NCBI GenBank assembly: GCA_037176845.1
Contig: JAYKXP010000047.1
Location: 346,693-410,692, forward strand
From: Paramarasmius palmivorus
Taxonomy: Eukaryota; Basidiomycota; Agaricomycetes; Agaricales; Marasmiaceae
Length of the DNA stretch: 64,000 nucleotides
Reading direction: 5' to 3'
Position 1 is the stretch's first letter. Every line of letters begins with the position of its first letter. The notes under the pieces are model-generated. The model made no database searches and was not told the DNA's origin. It worked only from the letters and a program-made list of their open reading frames with translations. The position numbers and the translations under genes were made by a program. Of this stretch, positions 36,371 to 45,460 are shown one piece after another.

Positions 36371-38214
36371 GTGAGGCCGTTGCTACATTCATCTCCGAAC
36401 CTTTACACGCGTGATCAATGGGTCACTAAGGTAGCCAAAGTTCCATCGCGTGATAGAGGATTCAAAATCCTAGTGGCGTTACGATTTGGTGATAGCTATG
36501 TGCTGTCCTTCAACTCTAATGATTGCTTAGGCATGGTAAGTAAGCTTTCAAAATCATTTACATTGGTGGGGTCATATTGCATATTTCAGGTACGGTGGAT
36601 GCGAGGTGCCTCTTCACTCAATTCCTTTCCCGTGCTATCACCGCTCTGTACTCCGTCTCAGTCAAGCACGTTCTATAAGCAAGTTCTTGGAAGGGTCCAG
36701 CCTGACTCTCCGTCAATATTCACAGAGTCATACAGCGTATGGCTGCAGCGGCTTATCCACTGGATTAGGGGCTGTACCACACGGCCAAAGGTATCGATAT
36801 TTCTTGCTATCAAAGATGATCAAGATGCTTTCGATGGCTGTGGTGCTTATATGACCAGTGTTGTGCTGGCTTGTGCCGGTCTTCGCCCATGGCAAGCTGC
36901 TGTTGATGTTGCCTCTTGTCCTGCACGAGTAGCACGACTTGCCGAAGCAATGTTCGAAGTTGTGTACCGAGGCCACAAATCAAACATTCCTAGAATCCGA
37001 CGGGCCTGGGCTTATAATGGAGTTTCTCTGAGTGCTACTGAAGACGATATACTCGAGTAAGTAAAAGTGTTTCTTCTAAAGCTTTTACAAATTGACTTAT
37101 TTTGACACATTCGACACGCACAGATATGGTCCACACCTTCATGTATACGCCCATAACAAGTATACTGTCAGTACTGATATGAAACAAGAGCTCAGTCGCA
37201 TTGAGGTAGGTAGTCTCTGCGATACAAACTGAAGCACTGTAGGTTAATGTTCAACTTTCTTTCCAGCGAGATCACGATAATGAAAATGATGTCTTCCATG
37301 CACCCTTTTTCACGTCATGCGATCTGCCTGGACACTTGGGACCTCTAATCAGAGGCACACTCGCACAAGAAGCAAAGGATCCTTTGACGAAATTCTTCAA
37401 GTATTCATGTCCTTTCGTATACATTGGTATATGATTCTTTTGATGCTATTCTATATACCGCTTACTTACTTGTTGTGGTCATAGATAAGCGCCCACATGC
37501 CACTCCTCTCATCTTGTCGTCCACAAAACTACGCAAGGTCCCAATCAGTGTTCATGCTTACCAGGTGGGAACAGGCTCAAAGCCACCAGTGGCATGGTCC
37601 CTATATACAAATCCACTGAACAAAAAACGCTGGATTCATCTTTTACCATCCAAACAAGATGAAAAGACTCTCGAGTTTGTCAAACGACTTACGGAGAAGT
37701 TTCTTGCAGGGCCATTGGATTTCTGTGGTGTATCACGTGTTACAAGGCATGGAAATGGATAGTGAGTAATTGACGCAATTCTCTAAGTGCATACCACCAA
37801 CTAACGTTTCTTTCTATCTATCTATCTAGTCATGTGTGGACTATAGATCCAAAGTCAAAGACATATCGAAGCCATCCATCATATCCAACCAGCTACGCAG
37901 TCGCTATTCAAGGTGCTCCTTCAATCTATGTGCAGCACAGAGAAAGTGAAGTCAAACGCAAGAAAAAACTTCGTGCTAACAAGGCCAAATGCATCAAACT
38001 GCAGCAGTGGGAGCCTGGCATCTACCGATACCGCAGCTATACTACACAGGCTACAGCGAAAACTAAAGGAAAGCGAGGTAACGGTGTTAATGCGGTACGA
38101 TTGACGAAGACCCTGCCATACAAGAATGTAGCTCTGCGACGCTGGGTAGTTGAGATGAAAACGACTTGGAAAAGAATGTCCGAAGATCGTAAAGTTATCT
38201 TACAGGGTCTCTAG
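36371..38214 (+). CDS. uncharacterised multi-exon protein of the giant element
   Basis: About seven exons are apparent: 36371-36540, about 36590-37055 (VWLQRLIHWIRGCTT, DGCGAYMTSVVLACAG), about 37125-37205, 37265-37425 (FFTSCDLPGHLGPLIRG), 37485-37760 (VPISVHAYQVGTGSKPP, FLAGPLDFCGVSRVTRHG) and 37830-38214. The last exon holds a Lys/Arg-rich C-terminus ending KVILQGL. An intron near 37800 contains a short CTAT microsatellite. The first exons are uncertain. No domain was recognised; the basic tail suggests nucleic-acid contact but proves nothing. It runs towards the alpha-kinase gene on the opposite strand. Confidence 0.5.
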
Positions 38215-38314
38215 TGTTGATACATATCAACATATTGTGCTTTTATTGTATACACAGATTTGTATATACCTTCTACTAATCTATTCGGATTCATAGGCTT
38301 GAAGTTGATCTATT

Positions 38315-40986
38315 TCATTCCTGTCCTTTACCACTTTCATCATCACCGTCGCCATCTTCATCATCACCGTCACTATCACCGTCGCCATCTTCACCATCAC
38401 TGTCTTCTTTATCATCCTTGCGTCGAATAATAATAGTCCTCTTCTTCTTTTGAGTAACCACCTCTTCATAGTCTTTGTCGTCATCATCACCAAGGAATAG
38501 AGGCGGAGGAGAGCCCTGAAGGGGCGAGAAACTGGCTGGAATATCATCCGACTCTTGAGGTGGGAGCAGCGGAAAAGTATCTCCCAAAACTGCCTCGCAA
38601 GCACGGCCACATGTGTGCTGTGCCACGAAATCTTCGAGGCCTTTAATTCCAAAGTCTCCTACCCCAGAAACGCTAATAAGAAACATCAGTATTTGTGTTA
38701 ATGGTTCAACAATAGAACCTACCCTTGAGACGTATGGGTCATAACATCAAATAGAGCAATACCTGTTCGACCTTTAACTATTGTGACAGATCCTGAAGGT
38801 ATTCTCGATGTGTTAGCCATATCTAATGATAGAGGTTAAGATGACTCACCTTGTAAATCTGCGAAGACAAGTTGACGGTTACTGTATCCGTAACAAAAAT
38901 GGAGGAAAGCGTTCAACGTTTGGTCACGAAAGTTCGATGAAAGCAATGCATGATTGTTCGTCCCTGTAAATTTGGTGACGGCACAGGTTCGTTTTGTCTC
39001 TATCAACCAAACTGCCTTTTCGTCGGACGTCTCATCAATACCAGAGGCCTTGCTTGGAAACGTGCCAGTCTCTATTCCAATCCATGCTTCAGCAAACTTG
39101 AAACCTAACCAACAATGATCAGCTTGTGTCGACATACTCCTCATAGAGACTTACCTTGGTCGATAGCATTCTCTGCGCCATGCTCCTCTGCCCATTCATA
39201 GAACTTTTCTAAAAACCATGCTCCGCACTTTGCACGGCGAAGCTCATTCATTACCTCTTGTGAGTTCTCCCCAGCATCTACCTTAAGACCACTGCGATCA
39301 AGACGAAAAAACCTTTTTGCAACAAGCGCTTCACCGTCATCTGTCACAAGCTACTATACATTAGCTAGCTTCATATTCATATCACATTGTAAGGCTTACA
39401 TTGAACGCAAGTTTCATTTGGCCTTTTGCAAAATGAAAGTCTGACAATTTCCCGGATATAGTGCTGTTATTGTCGTTAAAATCTGCATCTTTGATGGATA
39501 CTTCACCAGTTTCGTCATTTGTAATGACAGCAACTTGTTGTCGAAGCACTACTCTGGATGTCTGCAAGATGGAGCCTGCCATAGGTCCACTGCTAGCCAC
39601 AAATGCACTTCGGTTGATAGATGCGAATTGTGACACGAAACCACCGCGATCTGCAAATAACAAGTTTGAGAGACGTTACTCTCAACTAGTATGACTAAAG
39701 TTGAGTAACTCACTTGAGCTGAATGTAATGCGACTCTGCTTAGCAGCGCGACTACTAGTCATGTTTTTCATCGATCCAGATCGTGGCCTTTTCTCTGATT
39801 GCAGTTTTTTAATGCCGATTCCATTGCGTATCTTCCACTATTGGTTTATTAGCATATCTGTAGCTTAAAGTGATCACCGTCGTATCTGTCCTTCAAGAAT
39901 GATAAGCTCCAATGGCAGGAACGGCTCCTTCAACTTTGCAAACTGTTTCCAGGGTTTAGGCACATATGCAGTCAGGAGATGGCTATTTGTAGGAGTGTTA
40001 TAGTAATTGTAGAAGTTGGCAATAGTGAACGTGTCGGTTCCAGGATCAACAATGCCGTTTTCAGGAAAGCGCCACTCCAGATCATCGCTTAAAATGAATG
40101 TTAGCTGTATAATGACTGAGCGATGAATAATACATACACCGTTAGGGGAAGTGGCTTGGTCCAAAGCCAAGTCTGATTTGCTGTGATAAGCAACTCGTTT
40201 TTGAGATCTGGTAAGAATGGCACGCTGTCAGTCAAGATAGATACTCCACAAAAGTGTAATATACCAGGCATGAGTTTCGATGGAGGAAGGGGTACCGTGC
40301 CTTGACCATAGCTGTTGTCTGGTAGTGTTGCTTTTTCATGACGGAATCGATAGCCCAATCGATATGACTGGCCTAATATTCCTCCTACGCCTTTCTGCTG
40401 ATGTTGCAGGAGAATCGAAGTGTTAAGGGGTGTGCCATACGACAAGGAGTTTGATGGAGGGGCAACCATCTGTGTGTTTGAGGCATTGATAGAGCTGTTC
40501 AAAACTACGCTTTTGCGAAATCTTTCGGCAGTACGCAAGGTTCTCTGTTCAGCAGTCTCATTTAATGATTGTTGAACACGATGAGCCTGTGATGCTGGGG
40601 CTTAAATTATTATGATGCATCAGATTGAATTCAGATAAGATTGGAGATTGCGTACCTTCATTGTTGTTGTGAGAGTTCTGGCAGTTCTGCGATTGACAAA
40701 GTTGTTGCCCTCCAGAAGCGGGAATAGGAAGATGGGCTCGCGTAATTCCACAAGACGAGCACTGTGGCCAGCTCTGAACCCAATGAGCCTTTGAAGATGA
40801 CGAGAGAGATATAAATGTGCGTACCAGGTATTTTGCATAATCGGTGCTACCGCGAGCGAGACTGTTTAATTTGACACATTTAGGGCACGATCCACTTCCT
40901 TCCCGTAGTGGAAAGACCTGACAGCAATCAGGACATGTGTTACTGTCTGCTTTATCAGGAGAAGATGGCTCTTGAGGTAAAGACAT
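38315..40986 (-). CDS. alpha-type protein kinase (MHCK/eEF2K family)
   Basis: Atypical Ser/Thr kinase. The start at 40986 (MSLPQEPSSPDKAD) is followed by a zinc-ribbon-like N-terminus with CPDC and CPKC, then CSSCG. The kinase core is spread over several exons: VAKRFFRLD, GFKFAEAWIGIE, AVTKFTGTNNHALLSS, FLHFCYGYSNRQLVFADLQG (the alpha-kinase Asp-Leu-Gln-Gly block), GIALFDVMTH, and a C-terminal GVGDFGIKGLEDFVAQHTC..AC that matches the family's Gly-rich loop and zinc-binding His/Cys tail. A long acidic Asp/Gly/Glu repeat tail ends at 38315. Expanded alpha-kinases are known in agaric genomes; here one sits within a mobile element. The exon model is inferred. Confidence is high for the kinase family. 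Confidence 0.78.
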
Positions 40987-43597
40987 GGATGATGGAGGTC
41001 TGAAGGAGAAAGATGCGGATAGAGTCGGAGGGCCGCGCGCGTCAATGCAAGCCTAATTCTCTACGATTCCACAAACACAGCTCACAGAAAATGGTCAACA
41101 AGAAAGGGACCAACCAATGGGGCCTGAAAATCTGTAGGTATTTCAAGTTAGTGTATTTTTAATAGGTACTAATGTGATACACACACTTTAGACCCTCCAC
41201 AAGATGTTCTACGTGAAACATTGACTCGATATGCATCCATGGGAATGAATACACAAGAAAAGCTGCGGAATCTGCAAAAAGACCATAGTCTGTCTATCAG
41301 GTATGTATCAAACCATTTCCGTTGTTTCTTCTTCTTCTTAGTGCCAATAAATCTACAGTGACCGGAAACTTCGATCGCTCGAAAAAGAGCTTCAAATCGC
41401 TACTGTCCGCCGGAATCCCCTTCCGAAAGAGCATCTTATGCAGGCTATTATTGATGAGGTGGATAAAGATCTAGCCCAGCGCAATTCAGCAAACTATGTG
41501 AAAGATCAGCTCAGACTTCGAAACATAATGGTAAAGCGGTGAGTAAAGACTAGACTTACGCTGCAATATTGGCTAACAGTCTACTATCAGTGATGATGTT
41601 CGCAAGATCATGAAACAATATCACCCAGAAGGGTTCGAAAAGCGCTTCCCAGGTGGAAAAAAAGCCAAAATCCCTCGTACACCTCTTACGGCTATGGGTC
41701 CCTTTCATGAGGTATCGTCAGATGGACATGAAAAACTGGGGTCCCTTGCGCTTGACATGTATGACCTGGCGCTTCCTATCTACGGTTGGAAGGACAAGTG
41801 GACCGACATGATCCTGAAAGCTGACGTTGTACCTGATTGCCGTTCAATGGGTGCAATAGGTCATCTTTACCTGGATCTCCTAGAAGCGTACGGAGGTCTG
41901 TTCAATGAGTTTGGCATTCAGAACAGAATACTGACTCTATGTTCAAGCATGTGGACTTCAGCATACTACCGATAAGGGCTCAGAGATTGGTTGGATACAT
42001 TCCTTTCAAATTTCAGTGCGGTAAGCATGCTTTGACAGGCAATATCACGTACTAATACACTCAAACAGCGACCTTCTAGCTCCACAAATCAGCATGGATG
42101 CCTTTCCTGCTCATGTTGCATTGAAGAGTACCAATCATACCGTCATTGAGAGTCTTTGGAGATGGCTGCGGGAAAAGAAGGGAATCAGCATCAAGGAACA
42201 CATTCTCCGTGGAAAGAATGAACATATCTACAGACCTCAGATCCTGTATCATCGGTACGCTTCTCCTCAATCAATCACACGACTCGAACTTGACATCATA
42301 AATTTTTAGAGACTTGTTTTATTGGATCTTCCCAAAGCTAGTGCAAGCTGAGCTAGACGAGTTTGTTCTGTGGTGGAATAATCATCGTGTTCGTGCTCAG
42401 CCTAACAAGAACATCATCAGGAAAACGGTATCCCAATAAATATGTACAAACATGTATAAAAATGAGTGAAATAGAAAATAATAGCGAAAATGGATGAAAA
42501 TGGAAATCGACGAAAAAAATGGAAGAAAACAGACCTCACCTAGTGGCCATGGAAAAAAATGAGCCGAAATGATATTGATGATTTTCAGGCATGTCCATGG
42601 ATTTTTATGCGTACCGGTCAGTTACACGGCCCCTGTTCAATCACGCCACACTTGTACACTTTCCCAGGTCATTGTTGGGTTCATTAAACAATAAACGAAT
42701 ACATGATACGACAAGATTAATTTAACATTGACTACCATCTCCATCTTCCCAGCCCATCATGATCCTGATAGCAAGGTATGTCTGGCAAGTAGTGAGTACT
42801 GGTAGTACATATGAACAAGAGACGCTTACCAAGTACCAATGTTCAAATAGAATATGGCACCTCCCTATGTGAAGCAGGTTCTATGGTTCCGGAAAGGTGC
42901 TGAGTGGAGCTGCTGTGAGATTGATGACTGGTGGGTCGCAGAGCTTGCAACGATGACATACGCTTCTACCATGTGTTCCACAAGACGTTGAACAAGTCTA
43001 GACGAGACACGTCAGCGAGACTCTCCAAAGAGCAATGGTGACATACCAGATCCTTCCACATCAACTTCGTCGACAGCACCATCAGCAAGATTCGACAACA
43101 ACCAGCCAATGCGAAAATGCCCTTGGGGATTGACACATCAGCAAGAGGTCAGTGAGCATCATCACAATGTCATCCACTGGCTTGAAAGGCCATCTAGTCA
43201 GTAAGTGTACTAAGCATGACACAGATGAACGTACCTGGCTACAAACACACCTGGTCTTGAGGATATTGTGAGTAGGAGTATTCTACCGTCGTCGTCGCTC
43301 ATCGATCTTTGGGTAGCGAGCATAAGCGAGGTTCAAACAAGACAACAGGGACAAAATACCTAGCGAAACCTCCGTCCTACGAGTAGCCCTAAATGTGAGA
43401 CACGAGCAGTGAGGTTCAGAACCGTTCTGAAAAGGCGTTGTGCAGAGCCCTGCAAGATTGATGACTGGTGGATAGAGCAGCAGAGCTCTAAAGACAATGA
43501 CGATTCAAGGAGAATGAGATGTGGGCGGAGGTCGTCATCGTCGATGGTGGTAAGGAGCAAAGAGTAAAAGATTGTTGCCTGACCGCGCGCGGCAATG

Positions 43598-43663
43598 TTG
43601 AGTTGCGTAATCTTGTGTTTGTTGAGTCACGTGCATCAACAAACACAAGATTACGCAACTCAA
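43598..43663. repeat. perfect 28-bp inverted repeat (hairpin, 10-nt loop)
   Basis: The left arm 43598-43625 and right arm 43636-43663 are exact reverse complements, starting TTGAGTTGCG and ending CGCAACTCAA, around the loop GTCACGTGCA. Flanking CCGCGCG-like runs extend it imperfectly. Confidence 0.9.
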
Positions 43664-43830
43664 TACTTCCCCGCGCGTCCTGAACTTCTTGCTTTTTACC
43701 GTCACCACTGACAATGGTAAGTCTTTATTTCCTCGAGTACCATACCGGTAGCATACTTTAATCTCCGAGTCGTGTACCTGGTGGAGGCCTTCATGGCCCA
43801 TGAATTTTGATAACTTTCCATTTCCTTTGT

Positions 43831-44005
43831 CCGAAATCATTTTCCTTCATTTTTATCTCATATTCGCTTCACGTTTATCGGACGATATCATTTTCGTTCA
43901 TTTTCTACTCATGTTCTATTCATGATCATCAAACGATATCATTTTTGTTTATTTTTATCTCATGTTTCCTTCACGGTCGTTGAACGATATCATTTTCTTC
44001 CGTTT
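43831..44005 (+). repeat. imperfect tandem repeat, ~51-bp period
   Basis: The AT-rich unit beginning (A)TATCATTTTC recurs at about 43834, 43885, 43935 and 43987, with intervening CATTTTTATCTCAT-type text. Confidence 0.75.
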
Positions 44006-44435
44006 ACTAGCAAGTTCAAGGCCGAAATGGATTAATTTCTATGGCCTTCGATTATCATTAGCTGCCGATTTTCCCGATGATGCCAAGTGGGCATATCCCA
44101 GCGGAGGCGATGAAAAATCCTGAGGCACATGGGGGCATAGACTGCCGAATCTGCGTTCCAGATGAAGTAATACAGGAGATGCGACAGATGGTGAACGAAG
44201 AGAGTGGACCAAGAGAGCAATATAGGTGGTATACCGAAGAGTTTGGTATTGTTGCACATGCTACTTACGTTCAGATTGGAGAACCAGAACTTACATTGGA
44301 GAGTGCCTGGGATGTCTTTGCCACCATGTCGGAACGCTTAGGATGTAGGTTCACTTAGAGATACCTGGCACATATTGTATAGTACACTGGCTGTGCCAGC
44401 CCGATGTTTTAATAAAGAATTGAAAAAAAAGTACA

Positions 44436-44530
44436 TGGCTGTGAATTGAACTACCAACCTAGGACATTTCCAACTCAAGCGAAGCTCCGCAAAGTCGCCA
44501 CAGTAACCACTGCACTACAACTGCAGTTAG
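44436..44530 (-). other. tRNA-like relic (possible SINE head)
   Basis: The minus strand reads an A-box-like TAGTGCAGTGGTTACTG and, about 45 bases later, a B-box-like GGTTGGTAGTTCAATTC, the internal Pol III promoter layout of tRNAs. No clean acceptor stem was seen, so it is more likely a tRNA-derived element or pseudogene than a working tRNA. Confidence 0.4.
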
Positions 44531-44711
44531 TAGTTTTGTACCCAGTGTATTCATGTTCCTCATCAGCACTAATGGTACACCATTTCATAGGGTATTTCAT
44601 CCATAGAGTACTATTTACACTGTATAGAAGCCTGAAATACAAAAATTCTGTGTCGAAGAATAAGGGATTTGATGAGGATCCGGACCGGCATGTATTGATC
44701 TGGAATCACGA

Positions 44712-45391
44712 AAAAAAATTCATCCATGCCGCTCTCGCCTACCGTATGCAGTGGCCTCACATCGAGGTTCAACTTTTTATCTCAGAATTTTTTTCTCGAT
44801 TTACACTGTGAGTTCGCACGAACTTTTCTTAGTGGCTGGCTGACCTCGATTGGATCACGACACGGCTTTAGGTTAGCCTTTCGCTCTGTGGATGACTTGA
44901 TGAAATATTCCGTCATCAGGGCATATCGGAATGCGGTACCTCAATGGAACGAAAGCTCACTAGTGCCTCTTGTGGAATTCCTATCCCAAGTAGTCACGCT
45001 GAGCGAGAGGCACTGCAAGTCGGTGATGGAGAGTGGCGCTTTAGACTTCATGCTTCACCTATATCTTACCGACTTCTGGGATCCATTGGCTTCCCAGGAA
45101 AGGAGACGCACATTTAGGAAGTCTGCCCTTCTGGGCGCATGCAATCATTTTCTGCTGGTCACACTTGAGACCAAGATTGGGTCCCATTTCACCTCTAGTC
45201 ATCCTTTGTCTATGATGTGGTCGATTTACCCCGTTCTCAACTTCTGCAGTGAAGACAGCAAAGAAAGGCGCTGGGAGCGACGTCAGCGATTCTGGTCCAC
45301 AAGCAGCGATGCCTACATCAAGTGGAGAGTCAGCTCCATCTTTACGAGTTCGAATGAAATGAGACTCGTTCTTTATCCCGGCCGCGAGTGA
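44712..45391 (+). pseudogene. family copy B, 3' part after the insertion
   Basis: Continues the gene cut at 19598. The first segment reads ALAYRMQWPHIEVQLF, matching WPQIEIQLLF in copy A. After an intron (about 44809-44872), a long exon matches copy A through SLVPLVEFLSQVVTLSERHC, RKSALLGACNHFLL and ERRWERRQRFW. The match ends near 45340 and the frame stops at 45391, so the C-terminal half present in copy A is missing. Copy B is therefore damaged twice, by the insertion and by a 3' truncation. Confidence 0.75.
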
Positions 45392-45413
45392 AGCCTTCTA
45401 TCGCGGAAAAATT

Positions 45414-45460
45414 CCCACGAAAAAAGCACAGCCCCCTTTTTCGCTTCCCCGCACGGCTCC
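45414..45460 (+). repeat. 47-bp dispersed repeat (partner 51305-51351)
   Basis: CCCACGAAAAAAGCACAGCC followed by a CCTTTTTCGCTTCCCCGCA stretch occurs here and again at 51305-51351 with two mismatches. The second copy lies about 100 bp upstream of the RasGEF relic, so this may be a duplicated promoter piece. Confidence 0.75.

Larger units (their letters stand above)
42415..44079. mobile_element. 1.66-kb insertion inside integrase 2
   Basis: Non-coding DNA that interrupts the integrase. Its ends form an imperfect inverted repeat: CATCAGGAAAACGG at 42415 and, on the other strand from 44079, CATCGGGAAAATCGG. AT flanks both ends (42413-42414 and 44080-44081) and could be a 2-bp duplication. It contains a 28-bp perfect hairpin and a 51-bp tandem array. 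It has no coding capacity, so it looks like a non-autonomous element. A predicted intron spanning it cannot be excluded. Confidence 0.55.
41091..44358 (+). pseudogene. DDE/rve-type integrase 2, split by a 1.66-kb insertion
   Basis: Second, unrelated-looking integrase. The start at 41091 gives MVNKKGTNQWGLKI. A helical N-terminus (LRETLTRYASMGMNTQEKL) leads to the core: HEVSSDGHEKLGSLALDMYD (first Asp), WTDMILKADVVPDCRS, HTTDKGSEIGW (second Asp) and VIESLWRWLREKKG (Glu). It continues FYWIFPKLVQAELDEF and WWNNHRVRAQPNKN. The frame then enters foreign DNA at about 42415. The C-terminal part resumes at 44082 as PSGHIPAEAMKNPEAHGGID and ends at 44358. Removing the insertion at a shared AT dinucleotide restores the motif NKNMPSGHIP. 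This family is common in basidiomycete genomes. Confidence 0.8.
19599..44706. mobile_element. giant gene-rich DNA transposon (~25.1 kb) with two DDE integrases
   Basis: Everything between the two halves of family copy B. Gene order is: integrase 1 (+), F-box-like (+), chromodomain protein (+), unknown 700+ aa protein (+), unknown (-), HECT-like E3 (-), unknown (+), alpha-kinase (-), integrase 2 (+). The flanks are host gene sequence on both sides. A 5-bp direct repeat CACGA lies at 19594-19598 and 44707-44711 and is a candidate target duplication. I could not find convincing terminal inverted repeats, so the exact ends are provisional, especially the right end, where about 270 bp before the host sequence contain a tRNA-like relic. 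It does not resemble Starships (no tyrosine recombinase seen), Polintons (no polymerase B seen) or Helitrons. Confidence 0.65.

Noticed and set aside
43831..44005. CRISPR-like array
   Set aside because: The units are adjacent imperfect repeats without unique spacers, in a eukaryotic genome.
44619..44625. Alternative target duplication AGAAGC for the giant element
   Set aside because: It would leave about 30 extra unrelated residues before the host match; CACGA fits the host junction better, though neither is certain.
19599..44706. Starship, Polinton or Helitron classification of the giant element
   Set aside because: No tyrosine recombinase (DUF3435), no DNA polymerase B or capsid genes and no Rep/helicase were seen; two DDE integrases are present instead.
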